This document shows positions 13,286 through 21,031 of a DNA stretch of 33,209 nt, one piece after another. The DNA is from a virus. The notes under the pieces are model-generated. The model worked only from the letters and a program-made list of their open reading frames with translations. It ran no database searches and had not been told where the DNA came from. A program made the translations under genes and the position numbers. Where the stretch lies: IMG/VR virus record IMGVR_UViG_3300009788_000228, positions 1 through 33,209 of that record. The stretch is one strand, 5' to 3'. Each line of letters opens with the position of its first letter. Within the stretch, counting starts at the first letter, position 1.

Positions 13286-14708
13286 CCCCGTTTTTTGCTA
13301 TCTACAGCAACACAGTTGGGCGGTTGGTTCTGCCCATAAGTACTTTACGCTTTTACAGGCTCGATACGGTGGAGTCACCCTACGCTCGCCAAGAGCAGTT
13401 GGGGTGATTCAAGATTGGAAGGAAGACGTTCAAAAGCTCAAGCCAGAGCTTATCTTCTGCCGTGGTGATTGGTTAAAATACTACCAACTGCCACGGATGT
13501 ATGGCATCCCCTACGTTTTAATCGAGCAAGACGTTCACAGCCTACGAACCAAGCTCAATGTTCGACAGTTGGCGATTGAAAAAGAGATGTGCGAAAACGC
13601 AGCCGGTGTTATATTCACTAGTGAAGACCACTTGAAATATCTCCGAGAAGACATGCACTACAAAATGGATAATGTGGGGGTTGTTCATCTCCGCCCACTC
13701 AAGCAGATGCTCGCTTGGCATCCAAAGCCCAAGTACCCTGGAGACAAGAACTTAGTCTATGCTGGTGGGCTTGTTAGAACTGGTGGCGGTAACTATGGCT
13801 ACAGAAACTATCGAAGTATTTTCCAAGCTTTTGTGAAAGCAGGTTGGACAGTGCATATCTATGGAAGCAAGAACCAGTATTCTACTGTACGGGAACTTGC
13901 TAAGCCTGAGGGTATAATTGCACACGGTTGGATACCCTACGAAGACTTGCTTCAAGAAATGAGTCAATACACCGCTGGCTTACAAGCGTATGCCAAAGAC
14001 AACGTGAACGCTAGGCAATTCGCATACACCCAGTATTGCCGACCTAACAAGACATGGGATTATCTAGCCGCTGGCATTCCCACAATTGGACTTCATGCAG
14101 GGAACTGTGCTAAAATATACGTTGAAGGTGGCTGGGGTATTACTGTTCCAAACACTAAGCGGTCTACTTTGGAGAAGATTCAACTCCCGAGTTTTCCACC
14201 CGGTTTACGCTTTGAGCAGGTGATGGAGAATGACCTCTCGATAATTGAGAAAGTCATTGCCACGGCACTCAAGGCACAGAAAGCGAAACCGATAACAGTT
14301 GAGAAGGGAGAGGATGACATGCAAGACCAAAATAAGCTCTGGTATCGACTGACTAAGCCGGTGATAGAGAACGGTCGTCTATTGTATGGCAGAGGCAGGC
14401 GGATTCCAAAGACTGAGGCTGTCCGTCTTGGCTTGATTCCAAAGGAAGAGCTTGTAAAAGAGACAATCAAGAAACGTGTCGAGAAGAAAGCAAAGAAAGC
14501 CGCTAAGATAGAAACCAAGCCTTTAGTTGACGAAAAGAAGAAAGGTAGTTTCAAAGAGGCTTTTAAGGATACGGACGTTAAGAAAACAACTAAGCCAAAG
14601 CCCAAGAAGAAGGGCAAAGGCAAGAAGAAAACGAAGAAAGACGAACTCAAAGTGTTGACTACTACGTTGGCACTGATTGAGAAAATCGAAGACAAAAAGG
14701 AGGAATAA
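13278..14708 (+). CDS. GT-B glycosyltransferase fused to a Lys-rich C-terminal domain
   Basis: A 476-residue protein. Residues 1-345 look like a GT4-type glycosyltransferase: KPELIFCRGDWLKYY, an N-terminal half ending with IFTSEDHLKYL, then LVYAGGLVRTGG opening the sugar-nucleotide domain, IYGSKNQYS, GWIPYEDLLQEM and KTWDYLAAGIPTIG near the nucleotide site. Residues 348-476 are different: LWYRLTKPVIENGRLLYG (354-371), a short module, then a long Lys-rich tail. An in-frame ATG at 14319 has AAGGGAGAGG just upstream, so the C-terminal part is probably also made on its own. It starts at GTG 13278 inside the epimerase gene. Acceptor and sugar are unknown. Confidence 0.75.
   Translation: MHDPVFCYLQQHSWAVGSAHKYFTLLQARYGGVTLRSPRAVGVIQDWKEDVQKLKPELIFCRGDWLKYYQLPRMYGIPYVLIEQDVHSLRTKLNVRQLAIEKEMCENAAGVIFTSEDHLKYLREDMHYKMDNVGVVHLRPLKQMLAWHPKPKYPGDKNLVYAGGLVRTGGGNYGYRNYRSIFQAFVKAGWTVHIYGSKNQYSTVRELAKPEGIIAHGWIPYEDLLQEMSQYTAGLQAYAKDNVNARQFAYTQYCRPNKTWDYLAAGIPTIGLHAGNCAKIYVEGGWGITVPNTKRSTLEKIQLPSFPPGLRFEQVMENDLSIIEKVIATALKAQKAKPITVEKGEDDMQDQNKLWYRLTKPVIENGRLLYGRGRRIPKTEAVRLGLIPKEELVKETIKKRVEKKAKKAAKIETKPLVDEKKKGSFKEAFKDTDVKKTTKPKPKKKGKGKKKTKKDELKVLTTTLALIEKIEDKKEE
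14319..14708 (+). CDS. Internal start: 129-residue C-terminal domain of the glycosyltransferase gene
   Basis: ATG 14319 lies in the frame of the glycosyltransferase gene, five bases after AAGGGAGAGG (14304-14313), one of the strongest ribosome sites in the window. The product would start MQDQNKLWYR, contain TKPVIENGRLLYGRGRR and EAVRLGLIPKEEL, then a coiled, very Lys-rich tail. The folded part looks like a small virion protein and has no glycosyltransferase motif. The arrangement suggests two genes joined by loss of a stop codon, or a deliberate fusion that carries the enzyme to the head. Identity unknown. Confidence 0.5.
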   Translation: MQDQNKLWYRLTKPVIENGRLLYGRGRRIPKTEAVRLGLIPKEELVKETIKKRVEKKAKKAAKIETKPLVDEKKKGSFKEAFKDTDVKKTTKPKPKKKGKGKKKTKKDELKVLTTTLALIEKIEDKKEE

Positions 14709-14711
14709 ATC

Positions 14712-15107
14712 ATGGCTGGTTCAAAATCGGACTTCTATGAGAACAAGGTTATTGCACATCTTTTTGAGACTGCCTATACAGCTCCCGACCCGTTGTGGGT
14801 GGCGTTGTACACTGTCGCGCCGACCGATTCAACTACGGGTACAGAGTGTACTGGTGGCTCATATGGTAGAGTATCCGTTGCTCAAGGTGCTGGTTGGACT
14901 TCTGCTGGTAACGCTACAGAGAATGCGGCGGATATTACCTTCCCAGAGGCAACAGGTTCTTGGGGTGAAGTCGTAGCGTTTGCACTGATGGACGCTGAGA
15001 CTGTCGGTAACATGCTCTATTGGGGCGACCTCTCAGCTAGTAAGACCATCAATGATGGCGATACTGCTAAGATTCCTGCGGGTGACCTCGACATTACAGA
15101 GGACTAA
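14712..15107 (+). CDS. Conserved small virion protein (head decoration or fibre type)
   Basis: A 131-residue protein with AAGGAGG ten bases before ATG 14712. The outline is 'YENKVIAHLF', 'PDPLWVALYTVAPTDSTTGTE' with 'YGRVSVAQGAGW', 'NAADITFPEATGSWGEVVAFAL', 'GNMLYWGDLSASKTINDGDTAKIPAGDL'. This pattern (LYVALYTxxPTD...TE...Y.RV...ITFPxAT.SWG...GN.L..G.L...K.V..GD) is a widespread phage protein usually annotated as a tail-fibre or structural protein. It is beta-rich and has no enzyme motif. Its position between head genes and the repeat protein fits a capsid-surface role. The precise role is unknown. Confidence 0.65.
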   Translation: MAGSKSDFYENKVIAHLFETAYTAPDPLWVALYTVAPTDSTTGTECTGGSYGRVSVAQGAGWTSAGNATENAADITFPEATGSWGEVVAFALMDAETVGNMLYWGDLSASKTINDGDTAKIPAGDLDITED

Positions 15108-15110
15108 GTT

Positions 15111-15176
15111 TCTAGCTAGAGACTCAGCAATCTACTAGGGGGCGGGCATCCCATAGCCTGCCCTCTATACTACTTT
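15111..15176 (+). terminator. Terminator-like hairpin and 10-bp palindrome
   Basis: GGGCGGGC (15140-15147) pairs with GCCTGCCC (15156-15163) around an eight-base loop, with one G-U pair, followed by TCTATACTACTTT. The tail is not a clean T run, so this may be a weak terminator or an mRNA processing and stability hairpin. Just upstream, TCTAGCTAGA (15111-15120) is a perfect palindrome that overlaps nothing coding. Confidence 0.5.
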
Positions 15177-15191
15177 AAGGGGGTGAGATAA

Positions 15192-18100
15192 ATGGGTGAA
15201 TTACTAGTACGACCAACAAGCAACGTGTTGGTACATGCGGGTCTTACAGCGAACGGTGACTCTCCCGAGTGGGCATGTGTTGACGAGACAACAAAAGACG
15301 ATGATACTACCTACGTGCGCTCAGATGGTTACGGACAAGAACGTGACTGCTACTACGGTTTCTCGGGTATAAGCGCGTTGCCTGATGGAGCTTCGGTTAC
15401 TAACATAGTAATTCATCAATGGGTTAGACTAGAGCCATCTGGTTCTAGTACAAGTAGACCCCGTTTGTCTATAAAAGTAAATGGCACTAAGTATGCAGAT
15501 AGCACCACGATAACTGGAACCGCTTATCAATACAAAACGAGAACGCTGACTCTAAACCCAAATACCGGCTTAGCTTGGGTGACAGCGGACGTTAAGGGTA
15601 CAGGCGACAACCCAGTTGAGGGAATTGGTAACACTTTGCGCGTTGATAATCATGGGATTCGGGTTACCCAACTGTGGGTAACCATTAACTATCTAACCGT
15701 AGCTGACTTGGGTACTATGAGTTCTGCTGGTGGCTCAACAGCCGGGGCCTCTCTTGAATCAACAACGGAAGTAGCGGGTGTAACTGCTGGTGGTTCAACA
15801 GCTGGAGCTTTGTTGGCTGCTACTCAACCAATGGTTGCTAGCTCAGCTGGAACATGCACGGCTAATGGACATGTGCATTTGTCAATGCCCTTTAGTGGGG
15901 CAGCGGATGGCACTAGTGAAGCTGCCGACACACCGATAAAACTGTCTATGACGTTCAGCGGTTCCTCAGACGGTGTGGCTCTAGCGGGAGCAAGCTTCAA
16001 ATTGAACATGGAACTGGTTGGTGCCACTAACGGCATCTCAATGGCAACGGCTATTGCCAATATAACAAAAACTTGGACAGCTGGCAGTGATGGAGTGTCT
16101 ACAGCCACGGCATTGACTAAATTGCTGATGGAACTTGTCGCCGCAACAGACGGCGTAGCTACAGCTGGGTCGCTCCTTGAGCTGTTAATGCCCTTAGATG
16201 GGTATGCTCACGGTTCTTGCACCACGGATTCGCTCATTAACATACTACGAACATTCGCTGGGGCAACAGACGGACTTTCTACAGCAAGCGCATCTATAGA
16301 AACGCGCACCGAAGTAAGCGGAGCAAGTGACGGTGGCTCAACTGTTGGTGCTTCTCTTGAAACCCGGACAGAGCTTGGCGGTCAATCGAACGGAACTTCC
16401 ACGGCCTCTTGCGATTGGGAATCACGGACTATATTAACAATGGCTAGTGCTGGCACATCTACGGCTGGCGTAACCATGCACCCCATCATTGGACTCACGG
16501 GACAAGCAGACGGTAGTTCTACCGCTGGCGCGTCTATCGAATTGAGCATGAAGTTTGCAGGCGCTTCTGACGGAACTTCGACCGCTGGTATGGCAGTAGA
16601 AGTCGGTCGCTTGATGATACTACGAGTCGTCCCGATTGCCGACATTAGCAACACCGGCCACTTTAATTTTGGGCAACCTACCCCACCAAGCAACTACTGG
16701 TCGAAGCTAGACGAGTTAGAAGAAGGCGGGGATGAAGACGCTAGCTATATAATCCAGACTTCAAGCAATGACCCTGAGTTTATCTATTTTGATATAGCAG
16801 ATATAGATATACGTTCAAACACCCGCTTGCATCATGTGGAAGACCACCATATAGCAAGGGCCTTTGTTGGCGATACCGTTGCCAATACGCTAATTAAAGT
16901 CAACGGTACGTGGTACACATCACACGACCACGTTATAGCGCCTGATGGCTACACTAGCGATATACATGATATAACCATCAACCCAGACACCGGCTTAAAG
17001 TGGACGATTGATGATATTAACGGTGACGGCCCGAATCCCCTAGAGGCGATTGGTGTTGGTGGTTATACGTTTGGCGCTAACATACGCCATTCAACCCTGC
17101 ATTTAGATATCCAGTACTTTCTTGATGACGTTGATATGGCTATGCAGTCGGACGGTAGCTCGACAGCCGGAGCTTTAATGACCCAGACCCACGCTTTGAG
17201 TGGTCAGTCGGACGGCAGTTCTACGGCTGGAGCTTCCTTAACTCAGACCCATGCAATACGTGGACAAGCAGATGGTAACTCGACCGTGGGTGCTGCTATT
17301 GAAACAAGAACAGAGCTAGTTGGAACTAGTGATGGCTTATCAACGGCAGAAGCAAGCATCGAAACGAGAACTGAGCTAGCGGGTGTCAGTAATGGTACAT
17401 CAGCCGTTTCTTGTGACTGGGAATCCACTACGTTGTTGGGTGGGCTGTCAACGGGTAGCAGTACTGGAGCAGTACTTATAGAATTGTCGATGACTTTGGC
17501 CGGTCAAGCTGACGGACTCTCTACTGTGGGAGCGCTCTTAGGCGTTCTAAGAGGTTTAAGTGGGGCTGGTGCTGGTACTTCCACTGCTGGTTCTCTTATT
17601 GAGCGACTCAGAGGTCTTGTGGGCAGTTCTGACGGTTGGAGCAATGCGGGTTCGCGCATTAACGTACTCCGAAAACTCGTTGGAGCGGCGAATGGTACTT
17701 CCATTGTCTCCTGTGATTTGGAGTCCAGAACAGAACTAGTCGGAGCGACTAGCGGTAGTTCAAGCGCCGCCGCCTCTATAAAAAACCAGGCAACTTTTGA
17801 TGGTGCCAGCGCGGGTGTGTCTACTGTAGGTGCCCTAATTGAGACAAGAACACTATTAGCGGGTAGTACGGACGGTGTAAGCACCGCAGGAGTGAGCATA
17901 CTGAGCTTGCTGAGGCTCTTTGAGGGTAACAGTAGTGGGGAGAGTACGGCGGGAGCTTTAATCAAGCTTACAATGGAGCTGAGTGGCGCGTCTAATGGTG
18001 TCGCTACGGTAGCGGGATTGCTTGACCTTCTTGGACAACTGGCAGGCGCAAGTGCTGGAACTTCGACAGCGGAAGCATCCTTTAAGTTGACAATAGGGCT

Positions 18101-18470
18101 TACTGGGGTTGTCAATGGTGCATCGACCACAGATGCTTTAATAAACATAACCCGAAAACTCAGCGGTTTATCGGTTGGAGCTAGTACTGCGGAAGCAGTT
18201 TGCAAAACCCAAAGAAAACTGTCCGGTTCGTCAAACGGTGCCTGTTCCGTTGCTTGCTTACTGACAGCCAAGATAGCTTGTGCAGCAATAACGGCAGGTA
18301 TTTCAACTGCCATAGCAACGCTTGATAAAACACCATACCGACAACAGGGAGACCAGACTATTACGAAATCACAGCCAGGCAGTGAAAGCCACGGGCATAG
18401 CACAGCCGGTAGTGGAACGAGCGAGCGTACTACGCCGGGGTCATCTATCATAATCCTACCCGACGACTGA
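15192..18470 (+). CDS. Giant virion protein of 20-residue Gly-Ser-Thr-Ala repeats
   Basis: A 1092-residue protein. Residues 1-174 form a beta-rich domain (VRPTSNVLVHAGL, LPDGASVTNIVIHQWVRL, LTLNPNTGLAWV, GIRVTQLWVTINY). A related domain returns at about 474-648 (VANTLIKVNGTWYTS, ITINPDTGLKWTIDDI, HSTLHLDIQYF). Each is followed by a block of repeats of 20 residues, about 15 in the first and 20 in the second, with consensus G-x-[SA]-[DN]-G-x-S-T-A-x-A-x-[IL]-x5-L-x. A disordered, Ser/Gly-rich tail ends it. The regularity suggests an elongated beta-solenoid or stalk. No catalytic motif is visible. Head fibre or large tail appendage are the likeliest roles. The preceding glycan genes and the Ser/Thr richness make it a candidate glycosylation target (inference). 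Confidence 0.72.
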   Translation: MGELLVRPTSNVLVHAGLTANGDSPEWACVDETTKDDDTTYVRSDGYGQERDCYYGFSGISALPDGASVTNIVIHQWVRLEPSGSSTSRPRLSIKVNGTKYADSTTITGTAYQYKTRTLTLNPNTGLAWVTADVKGTGDNPVEGIGNTLRVDNHGIRVTQLWVTINYLTVADLGTMSSAGGSTAGASLESTTEVAGVTAGGSTAGALLAATQPMVASSAGTCTANGHVHLSMPFSGAADGTSEAADTPIKLSMTFSGSSDGVALAGASFKLNMELVGATNGISMATAIANITKTWTAGSDGVSTATALTKLLMELVAATDGVATAGSLLELLMPLDGYAHGSCTTDSLINILRTFAGATDGLSTASASIETRTEVSGASDGGSTVGASLETRTELGGQSNGTSTASCDWESRTILTMASAGTSTAGVTMHPIIGLTGQADGSSTAGASIELSMKFAGASDGTSTAGMAVEVGRLMILRVVPIADISNTGHFNFGQPTPPSNYWSKLDELEEGGDEDASYIIQTSSNDPEFIYFDIADIDIRSNTRLHHVEDHHIARAFVGDTVANTLIKVNGTWYTSHDHVIAPDGYTSDIHDITINPDTGLKWTIDDINGDGPNPLEAIGVGGYTFGANIRHSTLHLDIQYFLDDVDMAMQSDGSSTAGALMTQTHALSGQSDGSSTAGASLTQTHAIRGQADGNSTVGAAIETRTELVGTSDGLSTAEASIETRTELAGVSNGTSAVSCDWESTTLLGGLSTGSSTGAVLIELSMTLAGQADGLSTVGALLGVLRGLSGAGAGTSTAGSLIERLRGLVGSSDGWSNAGSRINVLRKLVGAANGTSIVSCDLESRTELVGATSGSSSAAASIKNQATFDGASAGVSTVGALIETRTLLAGSTDGVSTAGVSILSLLRLFEGNSSGESTAGALIKLTMELSGASNGVATVAGLLDLLGQLAGASAGTSTAEASFKLTIGLTGVVNGASTTDALINITRKLSGLSVGASTAEAVCKTQRKLSGSSNGACSVACLLTAKIACAAITAGISTAIATLDKTPYRQQGDQTITKSQPGSESHGHSTAGSGTSERTTPGSSIIILPDD
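15714..16603 (+). repeat. First block of 60-bp (20-codon) tandem repeats
   Basis: About 15 units within the giant protein gene, most exactly 60 bp. Units such as GSSDGVALAG..., GATNGISMAT... and GASDGGSTVG... keep Gly1, Gly5, Ser7 and hydrophobic positions 13 and 19. Synonymous codons differ from unit to unit (STAG is written several ways), so the repeats are old and kept at protein level. Confidence 0.75.
17133..18330 (+). repeat. Second block of 60-bp (20-codon) tandem repeats
   Basis: About 20 units of the same 20-residue consensus, all but one exactly 60 bp (one has 21 codons, GSTDGVSTAG...LRLFE). Some units share variant motifs with the first block, such as STASCDWES there and SAVSCDWES here, which suggests block duplication together with the preceding beta domain. 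Confidence 0.75.
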
Positions 18471-18474
18471 TAGA

Positions 18475-18503
18475 TAGACACCGAGACATAATACAGCTAT
18501 AAT
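18475..18503 (+). promoter_or_regulatory. Promoter before the connector genes
   Basis: TAGACA (18475-18480), 17 bp, TATAAT (18498-18503), starting just after the giant gene's stop codon. Transcription would start near 18510, while ATG is at 18513 and its GGAGGAG site is at 18504-18510. The mRNA would therefore lose most of the ribosome site and be nearly leaderless; read-through transcripts would keep it. Confidence 0.55.
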
Positions 18504-18512
18504 GGAGGAGAA

Positions 18513-19379
18513 ATGGATACTTACTTTACAGGACAGGTGATACGGATATCGGCAGAGTTCCGCGACGATGGCGGAGACCTTGCTGACCCAACGACAGTAG
18601 ATTTTGGCTATCGAGTTGACCAAGCAGCTGCCGTTGCTTTTGTGTACGGGGAAGACGTTGAGCTGGTCAAAGATGCGGTTGGTCAATACTACATTGACAT
18701 TACCCTAGCTACGGCAGGAACGTATGCTTGCCAATTCACGGGTGGTGGAGCAATCGAGAGTACGGTTGAAGACACATTCTTGGTGCTGACTGCGTTGGCT
18801 ACAGCCCCGTTGGTTGAGCTTACGGTTGCCAAGGACTATCTCAGAGTTTCAGGCACAGACGAGGATTCACTTATTCACGCTATGTTGTCAGGGATAGAGG
18901 CAACCATTAAAGAGAACTTGAGCAACTACATAGTGGCCCAAGAAACAAGCGTTTATCTTGACGGGGGCAGAGAGTCTTTGAGATTGCCCCGAGTGCCGGT
19001 CAGTGAAGAGTCAGGCGACGAGATTGTTGTCACCGACGATATCTGGAGCGAGACACTAAGCGCCGAACTGTACCGACTCATTCCGACAACCGGCCAAATT
19101 CTCTATCTACGAGAAGGCGATACGTGGCCGGAAGGGGTCAAGCGTTATCTGGTTACATACACTAGCGGATTCTCTCTCCGTGAGGACTATGCCGAGATTG
19201 TCGAGCGAATCAAGTTGGCAGAGCTGACTTGGTTGGGCGATATCTTCTTCCAGAGAGGTGCGTCTGTAAAGAAGGAAGCTATAGACGAGGTATCCCAGGC
19301 ATACGAAATGACGAAAGACCTACCAAGCAACGTTCGCACACTGCTCCAGGGCTTGCTTGATGTACTATCAGACTTCTAA
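18513..19379 (+). CDS. Head-tail connector (gp6-like) with N-terminal Ig-like domain
   Basis: A 288-residue protein. Residues 1-95 form a beta-sandwich-like domain (YFTGQVIRISAEFRDDGG, VDFGYRV, GQYYIDITLATAGTYACQF), typical of Ig-like phage add-ons. Residues 100-288 match the gp6-like DNA packaging/connector family: LTVAKDYLRVSGTDEDSLIHAML starts the helical part, with a short insert (VYLDGGRESLRLPRVPV), then YTSGF and the C-terminal helices IVERIKLAELTWLGDIFFQR. Such proteins form a ring under the portal. Usual connectors have 90-200 residues, so the Ig-like domain explains the extra length and may decorate the neck. Confidence 0.8.
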   Translation: MDTYFTGQVIRISAEFRDDGGDLADPTTVDFGYRVDQAAAVAFVYGEDVELVKDAVGQYYIDITLATAGTYACQFTGGGAIESTVEDTFLVLTALATAPLVELTVAKDYLRVSGTDEDSLIHAMLSGIEATIKENLSNYIVAQETSVYLDGGRESLRLPRVPVSEESGDEIVVTDDIWSETLSAELYRLIPTTGQILYLREGDTWPEGVKRYLVTYTSGFSLREDYAEIVERIKLAELTWLGDIFFQRGASVKKEAIDEVSQAYEMTKDLPSNVRTLLQGLLDVLSDF

Positions 19380-19390
19380 GGGATGGTTAG

Positions 19391-19723
19391 ATGCTTTTTA
19401 ATAGCAGCATAACAGTCTACCAAAAGACTCAGAGCTTTGAACATGGGGAATCAAACCCCGTGTGGGCAAGCGCTGGGACTTTGTACTGTCATATTAAGTT
19501 TACAGGCAATGAGCAAATGAGCGCTGACAGAAAGAAAGCAATCAGGCGAGCTAGGGTAACTTTCGAGACCTTCCCCGTTGCTTTGACTGCTCGGGACGTT
19601 CTGGCGATTAACGGGGTTGCCTACCACTTGCAGTATACACCGACCCCGCGAGTGGGACTTGGCGGTCGTACTATCTACGAGGTTGATGTGTTGGAAGACT
19701 TCAAGGGAGAGGTAAGCTTATGA
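19391..19723 (+). CDS. Head-tail joining (head closure) protein
   Basis: A 110-residue beta-rich protein of the Phage_H_T_join type (SPP1 gp16/HK97 gp7-like). It begins with SITVYQKT, has GTLYCHIKF, a middle 'RRARVTFET' strand and ends with LQYTPTPRVGLGGRTIYEVDVLE. It seals the DNA exit below the connector. The ribosome site AAGGGATGG precedes ATG 19391. It overlaps the next gene by four bases (ATGA), and its place after the gp6-like connector is the standard order. Confidence 0.85.
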   Translation: MLFNSSITVYQKTQSFEHGESNPVWASAGTLYCHIKFTGNEQMSADRKKAIRRARVTFETFPVALTARDVLAINGVAYHLQYTPTPRVGLGGRTIYEVDVLEDFKGEVSL

Positions 19724-20121
19724 GTACTCGGTGGCAACACGACTATGCGAGCATGGCTATCTTTCGAGTAGACCTAGAGAAACAGCTTAGTAGCCGCTTG
19801 GAAGATGCAGGAGCGTTTGCTGAGACTGCTGTGAAGATGGCGCTCAGTATGCCCGGTGGTGGGCATCTTTATGGGAGCCACCGCTCTTCCGCGCCTGGTC
19901 AAGCACCTTCTGTTTGGACAGGCGACCTACGGGCAAGCATAACGCATACCGTTATCAAAATTGGTATGTTTCTAACGGCGGTTGTTGGCACTGACAAAGA
20001 CTATGCTCCCAAACTTGAATATGGAACAAGCAAGATGGAGCCACGACCCTTTATGCGTGTGACGATAGACAGAATACAACCGATACTTTGGAGAATAATG
20101 GCTGGAGGTAAAGGCAAGTGA
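19720..20121 (+). CDS. HK97 gp10-like neck/tail protein
   Basis: A 133-residue protein with the gp10 outline: an N-terminal helix, then GSHRSSAPGQAPSVWTGDLRASI (residues 48-70), VVGTDKDYAPKLEYGTSKMEPRPFM (about 87-111) and a C-terminal helix. APGxPPxxxTGxLRxSI and YAxxxEYGTxxMxxRPFM are the family hallmarks. It helps join head and tail. It begins in an ATGA overlap and ends in a GTGA overlap with the tail terminator gene. Confidence 0.9.
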   Translation: MSTRWQHDYASMAIFRVDLEKQLSSRLEDAGAFAETAVKMALSMPGGGHLYGSHRSSAPGQAPSVWTGDLRASITHTVIKIGMFLTAVVGTDKDYAPKLEYGTSKMEPRPFMRVTIDRIQPILWRIMAGGKGK

Positions 20122-20534
20122 GTGACCTAAAACAAATAGAGTGGGGCTTGGAGACCCACATAGCTGCCGATGTTACGTTGGCTGCTACGCTCGCTACCTA
20201 TGAAACCAAGCCAGCTATTTTTGCATACACGGCACCCGAAGATGCGGTTCCTCCCTATATCTGCTATTATCCGCTAAGTATATCTGCGGACGACACCTAT
20301 GATACCCGCCAAGATGACGCTATATTTCAGATAAATGTTCACACGTTCAAGATATCAACCGCCTATGACATATACAGCCTACTTGATGACCTGCTCCATC
20401 GGCAAACATTTTCCATCACAGGATATACCAACCTGTTTGTCAAAAGGATACGTGGCATTGGCAGGCTCCAATTGGAAGAGGGAGAAGAAGTCCAGGGACT
20501 TAGCGCTGACTACAAAGTGATGGTGCAAGACTAA
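20118..20534 (+). CDS. Tail terminator/tail completion protein (gp17-like)
   Basis: A 138-residue protein starting at GTG 20118. It has an N-terminal helix, AIFAYTAPEDAVPPYICYYPLS, DDAIFQINVHTF, a helix with YDIYSLLDDLLH, and a C-terminal strand (LSADYKVMVQD). This matches the tail terminator family (HK97 gp10-next gene, lambda gpU/SPP1 gp17-like), which caps the tail tube at the head-proximal end. The position just before the tail tube gene agrees. Confidence 0.82.
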   Translation: MSDLKQIEWGLETHIAADVTLAATLATYETKPAIFAYTAPEDAVPPYICYYPLSISADDTYDTRQDDAIFQINVHTFKISTAYDIYSLLDDLLHRQTFSITGYTNLFVKRIRGIGRLQLEEGEEVQGLSADYKVMVQD

Positions 20535-20537
20535 AAG

Positions 20538-20566
20538 TGGACTCTGCCTCCTATTTATAGTATAAT
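20538..20566 (+). promoter_or_regulatory. Promoter before the tail tube gene
   Basis: TGGACT (20538-20543), 17 bp, TATAAT (20561-20566) in the gap between genes. Transcription would start near 20573, about 34 bases before ATG 20607, with AAAGGA in the leader. A dedicated promoter fits the high demand for tail tube protein. Confidence 0.65.
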
Positions 20567-20606
20567 TACCAAGTGAACGAGTACTTGAAAGAAAGGAATG
20601 ATAGAC

Positions 20607-21008
20607 ATGGCATTCGTAGCAATAGGAACTACTTTTTCGCTGAACGGTACTCCGGTTGCAGAGTTGACGAAGATTGATGGCCCAGCGTGTAAGCGCGACG
20701 ACATTGACATTACCAGTCACGACTCTAGCTATTGGAAAGAATTTCTGCCAGGCTTGATTGAAGCTGGAGAGATTGACTGTGAAGGCAATTATGTTCCCGG
20801 TGATGCGGGTATGGCAGAGGTCATTGATGCGATTTCTAGCGATACAGTCTTGTCCACATTTGCAGTTCAGACACCACAAGGCTACGGTTTTTCTGGTAGC
20901 GGTATCCTGACTGCCTTTAAGGTTTCTCTGCCGTTCGATGACAAGGCAGAGGTAAGCTTTACCTTAAAGATTAGTGGCGAGCTAACATTTGACACAGTAC
21001 TGTCCTAA
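20607..21008 (+). CDS. Major tail (tube) protein
   Basis: About 133 residues, beginning MAFVAIGTTFSLNG. The phrases AELTKIDGPACKRDDIDITSHDSS, LIEAGEIDCEGNY, FAVQTPQGYGFSGSGILTAF and AEVSFTLKISGEL are those of siphovirus tail tube subunits, which stack as hexamers to form the tail. An in-frame ATG at 20598 exists, but AAAGGA (20592-20597) is immediately before it, and is well spaced (nine bases) for ATG 20607, so 20607 is chosen. It has its own promoter and is followed by the chaperone genes. Confidence 0.88.
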   Translation: MAFVAIGTTFSLNGTPVAELTKIDGPACKRDDIDITSHDSSYWKEFLPGLIEAGEIDCEGNYVPGDAGMAEVIDAISSDTVLSTFAVQTPQGYGFSGSGILTAFKVSLPFDDKAEVSFTLKISGELTFDTVLS

Positions 21009-21031
21009 TTGACAACTAAAAGGAGACTATC

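Noticed and set aside
13890-13925. TATAAT inside the glycosyltransferase gene
   Set aside because: The hexamer at about 13915 has no -35 box at 16-19 bp, and no gene starts nearby.
14180-14713. A 177-codon open frame on the minus strand
   Set aside because: It is the reverse of the Lys-rich tail of the glycosyltransferase gene, giving runs of Phe, Leu and Ser. It has no recognisable domain.
15714-18330. CRISPR array or DNA-level satellite
   Set aside because: The 60-bp units are in frame, vary at synonymous positions and lack spacers. They are protein repeats.
17504-18481. A 325-codon open frame on the minus strand
   Set aside because: It lies opposite the repeat region and simply mirrors its Gly/Ser/Ala codons (Pro/Ala/Val/Ser-rich, periodic). 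There is no ribosome site, and the plus-strand frame is clearly real.
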